From APNM01 sp040361335 (lineage in GTDB: Bacteria > Pseudomonadota > Gammaproteobacteria > Nevskiales > Salinisphaeraceae), in NCBI RefSeq assembly GCF_040361335.1, contig NZ_APNM01000005.1, positions 124,001 to 188,000 on the forward strand: 64,000 nucleotides of DNA. Direction: 5' to 3'. Below, in pieces: positions 8,476 through 17,298 of the stretch. The notes beneath the pieces are model-generated. The model saw nothing but the letters and a program-made list of their open reading frames with translations, was not told the DNA's origin and did no database searches. The position numbers and the translations under genes are program-made. Each line of letters starts with the position of its first letter. The first letter of the stretch is position 1.

Positions 8476-9307
8476 CGTCGCCACGGCGGCGGAGAACACG
8501 GGCTTCGGCGACGCCCTGCGCCGCTGGCGGCGCGAGCGGCGGCTGTCGCAGCTCGACCTGGCGCTGGCCGCGGATGTCTCCCAGCGGCACCTGAGCTTCC
8601 TGGAGTCCGGACGTGCCCGGCCCAGCCGCGCCATGACCCTGCAACTGGCGGAGGCACTGGACCTGCCGCTGCGCGAGCGCAACCGGCTCCTGGTGGCGGC
8701 CGGCTTCGCCCCGGTCTACGCGACCCGCGACCTGGACGACGCCGACATGGCCCCGGTGCGCCACGCCCTGGACCTGATGCTGTCCCATCTCGAGCCCAAC
8801 CCGGTACTGGTGCTCGACCGCAACTGGAACATGCTCCGACACAACCGCGCCATGGACCGCGCCTTCGCCGCGCTCGGCGACCCCGAGGCGCTCTGGGCGC
8901 GGGTCTGCGGCGACGGTCCCCGCAACCTGCTCAAGTTCACCTTCCACCCCGCCGGCGCGCGGCCGTTCATCCGCAACTGGGAGGAAGTGGCCGGCCTGCT
9001 GCTCTGGCGCGGACGCCGCGAGGCGGAGGCCGACGCCAACGATACCCTGCACGCGGTGATCGACGAGATCCTGGACTACGAGGGTATCCCCCGCCGCTGG
9101 CGGCTGCCCACGCATCCCGACGGCCCGCCCCCGCCGATCCTGCCCCTGGAGTACGAGCTGGGCGGTCAGGTTCTGAGCCTGTTCTCGATGCTGTCGGGCT
9201 TCGGCACCGCCCAGGATGTGACCGCGGAGGAGATCCGGATCGAGACCTTCTTTCCCGCGGACGACGCCTCCGCGGCCCTCCTGCGGGCCCTGGCGGCCGC
9301 CGACTGA
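8468..9307 (+). CDS. XRE-family regulator with MmyB-type ligand domain
   Basis: This 279-aa regulator has an N-terminal Cro/C1 helix-turn-helix (residues ~9-66: FGDALRRWRRERRLSQLDLA, then VSQRHLSFLESGRARPSR). A MmyB-like sensor domain starts near residue 105 with LVLDRNWNMLRHNRAM. MmyB-type regulators often control a neighbouring small-molecule gene, so the coupled hydrolase (8-bp overlap) is the obvious target or partner. The ligand is not predictable. Confidence 0.85.
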   Translation: MASVATAAENTGFGDALRRWRRERRLSQLDLALAADVSQRHLSFLESGRARPSRAMTLQLAEALDLPLRERNRLLVAAGFAPVYATRDLDDADMAPVRHALDLMLSHLEPNPVLVLDRNWNMLRHNRAMDRAFAALGDPEALWARVCGDGPRNLLKFTFHPAGARPFIRNWEEVAGLLLWRGRREAEADANDTLHAVIDEILDYEGIPRRWRLPTHPDGPPPPILPLEYELGGQVLSLFSMLSGFGTAQDVTAEEIRIETFFPADDASAALLRALAAAD

Positions 9308-9387
9308 ACCCGGCGGCGACGCCGCCGCATCCGGACGCGGCCTTCCTGCGTTATTGTCCCGCAGGAACATCCACGGAAACTCTCGGC

Positions 9388-10170
9388 ATGGAACCCCTGA
9401 TCGCCTATCTCCTGGGCCTGGCCGTCGCCGTCGCCCTGGTCACGGCCACCTGGCTGGTACAGCTCGCGACCCACGACGCGGGCGTGGTGGACGCGGTCTG
9501 GTCGGCCACGCTCGGGCTCCTGGGCCTGCTCTACGCGGCGGTCGGCGACGCCCCGGCGCCGGTCCGCCTGCTGCTGGCCGTGATGGCCGGCGCGTGGGCC
9601 TTCCGGCTGGCGGCACACCTCGCCCTGCGCATGCGCGGCCGTCCCGAGGATGCCCGCTACGCCGCCGCCCGCCGTGCCTGGGGCCGGCGCGCCGACCTCT
9701 ACATGCTGCTGTTCTTCTGGTTCCAGGCGGTCGTGGCCTGGGTGCTGTCGCTGCCGTTCCTGGTGATCGCCTACCGTCCGGACATGCCGGCCGCCGGCTG
9801 GCTGGCCGCCGCCGGCATCGTCTGGCTGGTCTCGGTCGCCGGCGAGGCCCTGGCCGACCGTCAGCTCGAACGCTTCCGGCGCGATCCGGCCAACGCCGGC
9901 CGGGTCTGCGACCGGGGGCTGTGGCGCTATTCCCGGCACCCGAACTATTTCTTCGAGTGCCTGCACTGGCTGGCCTACCCGCTGCTCGCCGCCGGCGCGC
10001 CCTACTGGTGGGCGACCCTGGCCAGCCCCGCGATCATGGCCTGGCTGCTGCTGCGGGTCTCCGGTATCCCCACGGTGGAATCGGCCGAGGGCAAGTCCCG
10101 GCGCATCGGCTACGACGACTACGTGCGCCGCACCAGCGCCTTCATCCCCTTGCCGCCGAAACGGAACTGA
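9388..10170 (+). CDS. DUF1295 membrane protein (steroid 5-alpha-reductase-like fold)
   Basis: This 260-aa polytopic membrane protein has about six helices. The C-terminal motif SRHPNYFFECLHWLAYPLLA (~residue 193) and the RQLERFRRDPANAGRVCDRGLWRYS stretch before it mark DUF1295, relatives of isoprenylcysteine methyltransferases and 5-alpha-reductases. It is followed after 3 bp by a CFA/CNMT-like methyltransferase and then a secreted protein, which suggests a joint role in modifying a membrane lipid. The reaction is unknown. Confidence 0.83.
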   Translation: MEPLIAYLLGLAVAVALVTATWLVQLATHDAGVVDAVWSATLGLLGLLYAAVGDAPAPVRLLLAVMAGAWAFRLAAHLALRMRGRPEDARYAAARRAWGRRADLYMLLFFWFQAVVAWVLSLPFLVIAYRPDMPAAGWLAAAGIVWLVSVAGEALADRQLERFRRDPANAGRVCDRGLWRYSRHPNYFFECLHWLAYPLLAAGAPYWWATLASPAIMAWLLLRVSGIPTVESAEGKSRRIGYDDYVRRTSAFIPLPPKRN

Positions 10171-10173
10171 CCC

Positions 10174-11217
10174 ATGGAAACCCTGCCCATCGAGCTCTGC
10201 GAGCGGGGCCTGGTGCCCGACGCGCTGGCCCGCGCCGGCATGCGGCGCCTGATCGCGAGCCGCCTGACCGGCCCCGAGGCCGAGGACGGCGAGGCCCGCA
10301 ACGCCGCCTATCGGGCGCTGGTGGCGGCGGCGCGAACCGGCCCCATCGCCCGCCACACGGACGAGGCCAACGACCAGCATTACGAGGTGCCGGCGGACTT
10401 CTTCACGCTGGTGCTGGGACCGCGCCTCAAGTACAGCGGCTGCCTGTTCGCGGACGGCATCGCCGACCTGGGCGCGGCCGAGGAGGCCATGCTCGGCCTC
10501 TACGCCGAGCGCGCCGGCCTCGCGGACGGCCAGCGCATCCTCGACCTGGGCTGCGGCTGGGGCTCCTTCTGCCTGTGGGCGGCGGCCCGCTACCCGGACG
10601 CCGAGGTCCACGCGGTCTCCAATTCCGCCGGGCAGCGCGCGCACATCGAGGCGCGCGCGGCGGCGCTCGGCCTCGGCAATCTCCGGGTCGAGACCTGCGA
10701 CATCAACCGCTACGAACCCGCCGGCGCCCCCTTCGACCGCGTGGTGTCGGTGGAGATGTTCGAGCACATGAGCAACCACCGGGCACTGATGGCGCGCATC
10801 GCCGACTGGCTGGCGCCGGACGGCCGGTTCTTCCTGCACATCTTCTGCCACCGGCTGCTGGCCTATCCCTTCGCCACCGGCGGGCGCTACGATTGGATGG
10901 GCCGGCATTTCTTCACCGGCGGCCTGATGCCCTCCGAGAACTGGCCGCTGGAGTTTCAGACACACCTGACCGTGCGCGACCATTGGTGGGTCTCCGGCCG
11001 GCACTACCGGGCCACCGCCGACGCCTGGCTGGCGAACCTGGACGCCCGCCGCGACGCGGTGCGGGCGCTGTTCGCGGACGCCTACGGCGCGGCCCTGGCG
11101 GACCGGCAGCGTCACCGCTGGCGGATGTTCTTCATGGCGGTCTCGGAGCTGTTCGGCTTCGAGGACGGCAACCAGTGGGGCGTGGGCCATTACCTGTTCG
11201 GCCCGCGCGCGACCTGA
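10174..11217 (+). CDS. SAM-dependent methyltransferase, CFA-synthase superfamily (CNMT-like)
   Basis: This 347-aa class I methyltransferase has its SAM site at ILDLGCGWGSFCLWAA (~residue 121). It also has HYEVPADFFTLVLGPRLKYS (~67), SVEMFEHMSNHRALM and IFCHRLLAYPFATGGRYDW. These read more like the coclaurine-N-methyltransferase-like branch of the cyclopropane-fatty-acid-synthase superfamily than canonical Cfa, which is longer and has an N-terminal domain missing here. Adjacency to DUF1295 (3 bp) and a secreted protein (21 bp) suggests a lipid acyl chain or headgroup substrate; this is inference. Confidence 0.82.
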   Translation: METLPIELCERGLVPDALARAGMRRLIASRLTGPEAEDGEARNAAYRALVAAARTGPIARHTDEANDQHYEVPADFFTLVLGPRLKYSGCLFADGIADLGAAEEAMLGLYAERAGLADGQRILDLGCGWGSFCLWAAARYPDAEVHAVSNSAGQRAHIEARAAALGLGNLRVETCDINRYEPAGAPFDRVVSVEMFEHMSNHRALMARIADWLAPDGRFFLHIFCHRLLAYPFATGGRYDWMGRHFFTGGLMPSENWPLEFQTHLTVRDHWWVSGRHYRATADAWLANLDARRDAVRALFADAYGAALADRQRHRWRMFFMAVSELFGFEDGNQWGVGHYLFGPRAT

Positions 11218-11238
11218 CAGGAGAGGAGAGACACACTC

Positions 11239-12006
11239 ATGCGGCATCTATGGGCCCTGGCGGCGCTGACCCTCGCCACCGGCGCGTCGGCGCAGCTCGA
11301 GCGCGAGTGCTTCACCGGCTACGCCTACCACCCCGACAACGGCGAGCTCGTCTATACCGAGCACCACGACCGCGTGCGCGACGCACAGGGCCGCGCCACC
11401 GACTGGCGCATCACCTATCGCGGTCCCGACGGCGAGGTGATCGCCGACAAGACCATGGATTTCAGCCACAACCGCTTCGTGCCGGTGTTCACCCTCGTAC
11501 ACGAGCGCACCGGCGACATGGAGGGCATCCGGCGCGACGGCGGGGACGGCAACCCCGGCTGGCGCATGGTGGAACGCGACGGCCCCGACGGCGAGCGCCT
11601 GACGGAGCCGTTCGAGGTGACCGCGGACACCGCGGCCGATTCCGGTTTCCATCCCTTCGTGAAGGCCCACTTCGCGCGCCTGATGGCCGGCGACACGGTG
11701 CGCTTCCGCTTCGCCGTGGCCGGCAGCCGGCAAGTGCTCGACATGCGCGCCCGGCGCGTCGACGACACCGAGTTCGAGGGCGAGCCCGCCGCGCGCTTCC
11801 GCGCCGAGCTGGACATGTTCCTGATCAACTGGTTCGTGGACGGGCTGGTCCTGACCTACGACCCGGACGACAAGCGGCTGCTGGAATACCGCGGCATCTC
11901 CAACATGCAGAACGCCGAGGGCGAACGCTTCCCGGTGCGGGTGAGCTACTACCGCGAGAAGCCGCCCGAGGCGGACGCGGTGACCACCGCCTGCGGCGGC
12001 CGATAG
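11239..12006 (+). CDS. secreted protein of unknown function in the lipid-like operon
   Basis: This 255-aa protein has a signal peptide cleaved near GASA-QLERE (residue ~19). The mature part is rich in acidic and aromatic residues, with EHHDRVRDAQGR, DKTMDFSHNRFVPVF and YREKPPEAD. I recognise no catalytic motif. It is 21 bp after the methyltransferase behind a GGAGAGG site, so it is probably the third gene of that operon. It could be periplasmic or surface lipid-binding. Confidence 0.7.
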   Translation: MRHLWALAALTLATGASAQLERECFTGYAYHPDNGELVYTEHHDRVRDAQGRATDWRITYRGPDGEVIADKTMDFSHNRFVPVFTLVHERTGDMEGIRRDGGDGNPGWRMVERDGPDGERLTEPFEVTADTAADSGFHPFVKAHFARLMAGDTVRFRFAVAGSRQVLDMRARRVDDTEFEGEPAARFRAELDMFLINWFVDGLVLTYDPDDKRLLEYRGISNMQNAEGERFPVRVSYYREKPPEADAVTTACGGR

Positions 12007-12088
12007 GGCCTGTTAACCCTTCCCGCGTGCGGCGCGCTGGAAGGTCGCAATGGCGGTAATCACCCTCGGCAAGCAGCCAGCCAGAAAA

Positions 12089-13295
12089 TTAACCACAGAG
12101 GCGCACAGAGGGAAATGACTGTTGTCCCGGACACGATCACGGTTTTCAAGCGGAAGAGGCGGATAGCCCGCCAAGGTCCGTTACCAACCCGGCAATTCGG
12201 TCGCCGGGGCGCTGCGCGATCGGCGCCGTGCCGAGTCAAGGCGCTTGTTTTATCCACAGATTGACACCGATTAACGCAGATTGGTTAGGGCTGTTCTTTA
12301 ATCTGCGTCCATCGGCGTAATCTGCGGATCATTTCTTCCGGGAAGCGCCCGCCAAGGTCCGTTGCCACCCCGGCAATTCGGTCGCCGGGGCGCTGCGCGG
12401 TCGGTGCCGTGCCGAGCCAAGGCGTTTGTTTTTATCCACAGATGACACCGATTAACGCAGATTGGTTAGGGCTGTTCTTTAATCTGCGTCCATCGGCGTA
12501 ATCTGCGGATCATTTCTTCCGGGAAGCGCCCGCCAAGGTCCGTTGCCACCCCGGCAATTCGGTCGCCGGGGCGCTGCGCGGTCGGTGCCGTGCCGAGCCA
12601 AGGCGTTTGTTTTTATCCACAGATGACACCGATTAACGCAGATTGGTTAGGGCTGTTCTTTAATCTGCGTCCATCGGCGTAATCTGCGGATCATTTCTTC
12701 CGGGAAGCGCCCGCCAAGGTCCGTTGCCACCCCGGCAATTCGGTCGCCGGGGCGCTGCGCGGTCGGTGCCGTGCCGAGCCAAGGCGTTTGTTTTTATCCA
12801 CAGATGACACCGATTAACGCAGATTGGTTAGGGCTGTTCTTTAATCTGCGTCCATCGGTGTCATCTGTGGATTATTTCTTCCGGGAAGCGCCCGCCAAGG
12901 TCCGTTGCCAACCCGGCAATTCGGTCGCCGGGGCGCTGCGCGGTCGGTGCCGTGCCGAGCCAAGGCGTTTGTTTTTATCCACAGATGACACCGATTAACG
13001 CAGATTGGTTAGGGCTATTCTTTAATCTGCGTATATCTGCGTAATCTGCGGATTATTTCTTTCGGGAACCGCCCGCCAAGGTCCGTGGCAAACCCGGCAG
13101 TTCGATCGCCGGGGCGCTGCGCGGTCGGTGCCGTGCCGAGCCAAGGCGTTTGTTTTTATCCACAGATGACACCGATTAACGCAGATTGGTTAGGGCTGTT
13201 CTTTAATATGCGTACATCGGCGTAATCTGCGGATTCTTTCTTCTGGCAAGCGGCCAGCAAGAACCTCTGCGCGCCTCCGTGCGCCTCTGTGGTTT
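12089..13295. repeat. inverted-repeat element C (ACCACAGAG family) enclosing the tandem array
   Basis: The left arm (12089-12112) begins TTAACCACAGAGGCGCACAG. The right arm (13264-13294) is the reverse complement with GCGC-type words (ends GCGCCTCTGTGGTT). Between the arms lies ~1.15 kb of almost pure tandem repeat. No convincing gene exists in 12007-13385; small open frames there repeat with the array. Confidence 0.85.
12167..13252. repeat. six tandem copies of a 181-bp unit
   Basis: Units start at 12167, 12348, 12529, 12710, 12891 and 13072, each exactly 181 bp apart. Each unit has a GC-rich half (CCCGCCAAGGTCCGTT to the CAAGGCGTTTG segment) and an AT-rich half that is itself an inverted repeat. 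In that half the left arm begins ATCCACAGATGACACCGA and the right arm ends GCGTAATCTGCGGAT, around a GGTTAGGGCTGTTCTTT spacer. Copies 2-4 are nearly identical; copies 1 and 6 have drifted. A broken seventh start follows. The unit is too long and its structure wrong for CRISPR. Confidence 0.95.
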
Positions 13296-13385
13296 CATGT
13301 CCCGCCAACCAAAGCCCGGGTCCGGCGGGAACCCGGCTACTGACCAGACGGCTCACCCGTACCGGTTGATTTCGCGGATTCCCGC

Positions 13386-14639
13386 CTAGTAGTTCTGCAA
13401 CTCCGGCTGGCGCTGTAGCCAGGGCTGGATGCGCTCGAAGGCGGCCTCGATGTTGTCCATGGACGTGGAATAGCTGATCCGCAGGATATCGCCGGACCCC
13501 TCGCCGAAGGCGTCGCCCGGGATCACGCAGACCCCGGTCTCCTCCAGCATGCGCATCGCCAGGTTGCCGGCATCCACGCCCGCCGGCAGCGACGGCGCGA
13601 TGTAGAAGGCCCCCTGCGGCCAGTAACCGGTCAGGCCGTGCGTCTCGGCGACGAGTTCCACGACCCGGTCCCGGCGCCGGCGGTACTCGGTCACCATCTC
13701 GTCGATGCAGGTGCGGTCGCCCAGCAGCGCCGCCACCCCGGCCCACTGGGCGGGTGTGTTCGCGACCGTGGTGGTGAACATGTGGTAGCGCCGCAGCATG
13801 CGGATGGTGTTCTGGTCGGCGACCACCCAGCCCACGCGCAGCCCCGGCATGGAAAAGGTCTTGGAGAAGCTGGAAACCACGGCGACGTGGTCCAGGTCCA
13901 TGGCGCAGGTGAGCACGCTCGGGTACTCGATGTCGTCGAGCACCAGGTGGTCGTAAACCTCGTCGGAGATCACCTGCACGCCACGGTAGGCCGCCTCCTG
14001 GCAGATCCACTCGACGGTCTCGCGCGGATAGACCGTGCCCGTGGGGTTGCTGGGCGAATTGAGCACGATGGCGTGGGTATTGGGACCGATCGCGCGGATC
14101 ACCCGTTCGGGGTCGAGCTGGTGGCCGTGCTGGGCGAAGGTCGGCACGGTGCGCACCTGGCCGCCGAGCATCCGGATCAGCGGCGCGTACAGCAGGAAGG
14201 TGGGATCGGCGAGGATGAACTCCCGGCCGGGCGCCGCCATGGCGGTGAGCAGCAGGTAGATGCCCTCGGTCGCCCCGGTGGTCACCAGGAAGTTGTCCGG
14301 CGACAGGGTGCTGCGATAGCGGGCGCTGTAGTACTCCGAGAGCGCCTCCAGCAGCTCCGGCAGGCCGGCATCCATGGTGTAGCCGGTCTGCCCGGCCTCC
14401 AGCGCATGGATGTGGGCGTCGATGATGTGGCGCGGCGTCGGGAAGTCCGGCTGGCCGATGGACAGGTGGATGACGTCCTCGAGCTCGGCCGCCCGATTGA
14501 CCATCCGGCGGATCCCCGAGATCGGGATCGCCTGCATGGCCGGGTTCCAGGTGAGCCGGCCGCGGACGTACCGGTCCTCCGGATCGGCGGCGAGCACCCG
14601 CCGTTCGGTCTCCTCGCGTTCCTCGGCCGTCGTCGCCAT
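13386..14639 (-). CDS. class I/II PLP-dependent aminotransferase
   Basis: This 417-aa fold-type I aminotransferase has IGQPDFPTPRHI (~residue 67), LNSPSNPTGTVYP (~190), ISDEVYDHLVL (~220) and the PLP lysine in SSFSKTFSMPGLRVGW (~255). A late ILRISYSTS supplies the substrate-carboxylate Arg. It is aspartate/alanine-aminotransferase-like with an N-terminal extension (EEREETERRV). The ATG at 14639 begins a sensible N-terminus; the open frame to 15326 is antisense to the next gene. It is divergent from the 2-hydroxyacid dehydrogenase, with 187 bp between starts. Confidence 0.85.
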   Translation of the reverse strand: MATTAEEREETERRVLAADPEDRYVRGRLTWNPAMQAIPISGIRRMVNRAAELEDVIHLSIGQPDFPTPRHIIDAHIHALEAGQTGYTMDAGLPELLEALSEYYSARYRSTLSPDNFLVTTGATEGIYLLLTAMAAPGREFILADPTFLLYAPLIRMLGGQVRTVPTFAQHGHQLDPERVIRAIGPNTHAIVLNSPSNPTGTVYPRETVEWICQEAAYRGVQVISDEVYDHLVLDDIEYPSVLTCAMDLDHVAVVSSFSKTFSMPGLRVGWVVADQNTIRMLRRYHMFTTTVANTPAQWAGVAALLGDRTCIDEMVTEYRRRRDRVVELVAETHGLTGYWPQGAFYIAPSLPAGVDAGNLAMRMLEETGVCVIPGDAFGEGSGDILRISYSTSMDNIEAAFERIQPWLQRQPELQNY

Positions 14640-14826
14640 TGCCTGACCCGCCTGCTGTGTGTGTGTGACAGCGTCGAGGCTATGGCGAGCGCCGCGGGGG
14701 GTCAAGACAGCGGCAGGCGGCGAGTTGACGATGGCTGAATCGCGCGGGTAACTTCCGGCAGGATTCGCTCCGAAACCCACGGAATCCCATGACCGCACGC
14801 AGACACCCGGTGCCGACGCCCCGCTG

Positions 14827-15807
14827 ATGGCAGCGCGCAAGCCGACCGTCACCATCCTCACGGGCAGCGGCGAGCCGCTGCCGCCGGGCCTGGACCCCCT
14901 GCCCAGACGGGCCGAGGTCCGCCATGCCGACGACGCCGACAGCCTGTCCGAGCACCTGCCCGGCAGCGAGATCCTGCTCGTGACCGACTTCCGCACGGAC
15001 GCGCTGGCGCGCGCCTGGCCGCAGGCCGACCGCCTGCGCTGGATCCACGCCACCAGCGCCGGCGTGGACGCGGTGCTGACCGACGACGTGCTGGCATCGG
15101 ACGTCACGGTCACCAACGCCCGGGGCATCTTCGACGGTGCCATCGCCGAATACGTGCTGGGCGCGATCCTGATGTTCGCCAAGGACACGCACACCAACAT
15201 CGCGCTCCAGCAACGCCGCGAATGGCGCCACCGCGATACCGAGCGCATCGCCGGCAAACAGCTCCTGGTGGTGGGCGCGGGTGCCATCGGCCGCAGCATC
15301 GCCCGCCTGTGCCGGGCCGCGGGCATGCGCGTCCAGGGCGTGGCCCGGCGCGCGCGCGACGAGGACGAAGACTTCGAGAGCGTCTACGCCATCGACACGC
15401 TCGGGGCCCAATTGCCCCAGGCCGACTACGTGGTCGTGGCCGCGCCGCTGACACCAGACACCCAGCACCTGTTCTCCACGCCCCAGTTCGCGGCCATGCG
15501 GCGCTCGGCCCGCTTCATCAACATCGGCCGCGGCCCGATCGTGGACACCGATGCCCTGGTCCGGGCCCTGCGCGAGAACCGGATCGCCGGTGCCGCCCTG
15601 GACGTCTTCGAGGAGGAACCGCTGCCGGCGGACCACCCGCTGTGGGGAATGGACAATGTCCTGATCTCCGCGCACATGGCCGGCGATTTCGTCGGCTGGC
15701 GCGAGGCGCTGTCGCGCCAGTTCCTGGACAATCTCGCCTGCTGGCAGGCGGGGGAACCCCTGCACAACATCGTCGACAAGGGGCGCGGCTACGTGCCGCC
15801 GCGATGA
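14827..15807 (+). CDS. D-2-hydroxyacid dehydrogenase (NAD-binding)
   Basis: This 326-aa enzyme has the D-isomer 2-hydroxyacid dehydrogenase layout. It shows the NAD Rossmann motif VVGAGAIGRSIA (~residue 148), the catalytic Arg in INIGRGPIVD (~235), Glu in DVFEEEPLP (~262) and His in ISAHMAGD (~281). The SAHMAGD form replaces the common TPH. These enzymes reduce 2-oxoacids or oxidise 2-hydroxyacids; the substrate is unknown. It lies 61 bp before the amidase, and an aminotransferase diverges from it, which fits a 2-oxoacid/amino-acid catabolic unit. Confidence 0.83.
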   Translation: MAARKPTVTILTGSGEPLPPGLDPLPRRAEVRHADDADSLSEHLPGSEILLVTDFRTDALARAWPQADRLRWIHATSAGVDAVLTDDVLASDVTVTNARGIFDGAIAEYVLGAILMFAKDTHTNIALQQRREWRHRDTERIAGKQLLVVGAGAIGRSIARLCRAAGMRVQGVARRARDEDEDFESVYAIDTLGAQLPQADYVVVAAPLTPDTQHLFSTPQFAAMRRSARFINIGRGPIVDTDALVRALRENRIAGAALDVFEEEPLPADHPLWGMDNVLISAHMAGDFVGWREALSRQFLDNLACWQAGEPLHNIVDKGRGYVPPR

Positions 15808-15867
15808 GCCCCGCCGCGGCCACGCAACACCGACCCGCAACGTGAGTAACGAGACGTGAGTAACGAG

Positions 15868-17298
15868 ATGGCCTCCGACATCGCCGACCTGACCGCCCTG
15901 CAGATGCGGGACGCCTTCGCCGCCGGCGAATTGTCGCCGGTCGAGGCCGCCGAGGCCTGCCTGGCCCGCATCCGCGCCCTGGACGATCGGATCCACGCCT
16001 ATTCCCAGGTGAACGAGGAAATCACCCTGGCCGAGGCGCGCGCCGCGGAGACCCGCTACCGCGAGGGTCGCGCCGACGGTCTGGTGGACGGCGTGCCGGT
16101 GGCGGTCAAGGACATCTTCATGGCCGAGGGCTGGCCCAATCTCAAGGGCTCGCGCCTGATCGACCCGAACAACCCCTGCGACGTGGATAGCCCGGCGGTG
16201 GCGGCGCTGCGGCGCCACGGCATGGTCACCGTGGGCCGCACCACCACGCCGGAATTCGGCTGGAAGGGCGTCACCGACAGCCCGCTGGAGGGGCCGACCG
16301 GCAATCCCTGGGCGCCGGAACTCACGGCGGGCGGCTCGTCCGGCGGCAGCGCCAGCGCCGTGGTGCTGGGCATGGGCCCGCTGGCCCTGGGCACCGACGC
16401 CGGCGGCTCGATCCGCATCCCCGCGGCGTTCTCGGGCCTGTTCGGCCACAAGCCCACCCACGGCCTGTGCCCGATGTGGCCGCCGAGCGCCTTCTGGCCG
16501 CTGGCCCACGTCGGGCCGATGACCAAGACGGTGGCCGACTCGGCGCTGCTGATGAACGTGCTCGCCGAGCCGGACCCGCGCGACCCCTCCCTGCCCGGCA
16601 ACCGCACCGACTTCCTCGCCGAACTGGAAGGCGGGATCGAGGGCCTGCGCATCGCGTACAGCCCCTCGCTGGGCTTCGGCACCGAGGTGGACCCGGAGAT
16701 CGCCGCCGCGGTCGCCGACGCCGTTCGCCGGCTGGCGGACCTGGGTGCCCGCGTGGAGGAGGTCGATCCCGGCCTGGACGATCCGCGGGCGGCGTTCGAC
16801 ATCCTGTTCTACGGCGGCGCGGCCAACGCCATGCGCGAGATCGGCGCCGCCGACCGCGAGCGCATGGATCCGGGCTTGGCCGCGGTGGCGGCCTGGGCCG
16901 AGAAACTGTCGCTGCTGGACTACCAGGGAGCGATGAATGTCCGCGCCAGTTGGATCGAGGCCATGAGCCTGTTCCACGAGCGCTACGACCTGCTGGTCAC
17001 GCCGACACTGCCGATCCCGGCCTTCCGCAAGGGCCTGGAAGTGCCCGAGGACTGGCCGCACGAACGCTGGCCGACCTGGACGCCGTTCACCTACCCGTTC
17101 AACATGACCGGCCAGCCGGCCGCGTCCGTGCCCTGCGGCTTCACCGCCGCGGGCCTGCCCGCCGGCCTGCAGATCGTGGGCCCGCGCCACGCCGACGCCC
17201 TGGTGCTGCGCGCGGCGCACGCCTACCAGCAGGCGCACGATTTGAGCGGGCTACGGCCGGACTGGATCGAGGAATCGCCAACCGAGGGTTCGAAATGA
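15868..17298 (+). CDS. amidase signature family enzyme
   Basis: This 476-aa amidase-signature hydrolase has all three catalytic parts. The Lys is in VPVAVKDIFM (~residue 80), the cis-Ser in GGSSGGSASAVV (~156) and the nucleophile Ser in GTDAGGSIRIPAAFSGLFG (~176). A GTG at 15856 would add four residues; the start region contains a tandem duplication (CGTGAGTAACGAGA twice), so the exact start is unsure. It overlaps the following aldehyde dehydrogenase by 4 bp (ATGA), which implies a shared pathway in which an amide is cleaved and an aldehyde later oxidised. Confidence 0.87.
   Translation: MASDIADLTALQMRDAFAAGELSPVEAAEACLARIRALDDRIHAYSQVNEEITLAEARAAETRYREGRADGLVDGVPVAVKDIFMAEGWPNLKGSRLIDPNNPCDVDSPAVAALRRHGMVTVGRTTTPEFGWKGVTDSPLEGPTGNPWAPELTAGGSSGGSASAVVLGMGPLALGTDAGGSIRIPAAFSGLFGHKPTHGLCPMWPPSAFWPLAHVGPMTKTVADSALLMNVLAEPDPRDPSLPGNRTDFLAELEGGIEGLRIAYSPSLGFGTEVDPEIAAAVADAVRRLADLGARVEEVDPGLDDPRAAFDILFYGGAANAMREIGAADRERMDPGLAAVAAWAEKLSLLDYQGAMNVRASWIEAMSLFHERYDLLVTPTLPIPAFRKGLEVPEDWPHERWPTWTPFTYPFNMTGQPAASVPCGFTAAGLPAGLQIVGPRHADALVLRAAHAYQQAHDLSGLRPDWIEESPTEGSK

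Noticed and set aside
9354..12059. A 901-codon plus-strand frame in a different register over the lipid operon
   Set aside because: The three shorter genes there have recognisable domains, ribosome sites and tight spacing; the long frame is Arg/Gly/Pro-rich noise.
12771..12998. Short frames inside the repeat island (12771-12998 plus, 12060-12257 minus)
   Set aside because: They recur with the repeat unit or lie in the arm and have no independent coding signal.
12167..13252. Possible CRISPR array
   Set aside because: The unit is 181 bp with no short identical repeats separated by unique spacers, and no cas gene is near. It is a tandem repeat with internal inverted repeats.
15842..15869. Tandem duplication CGTGAGTAACGAGA as a recombination site
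   Set aside because: Two 14-bp copies without other features are most simply a small duplication at the amidase start; it only makes the start codon uncertain.
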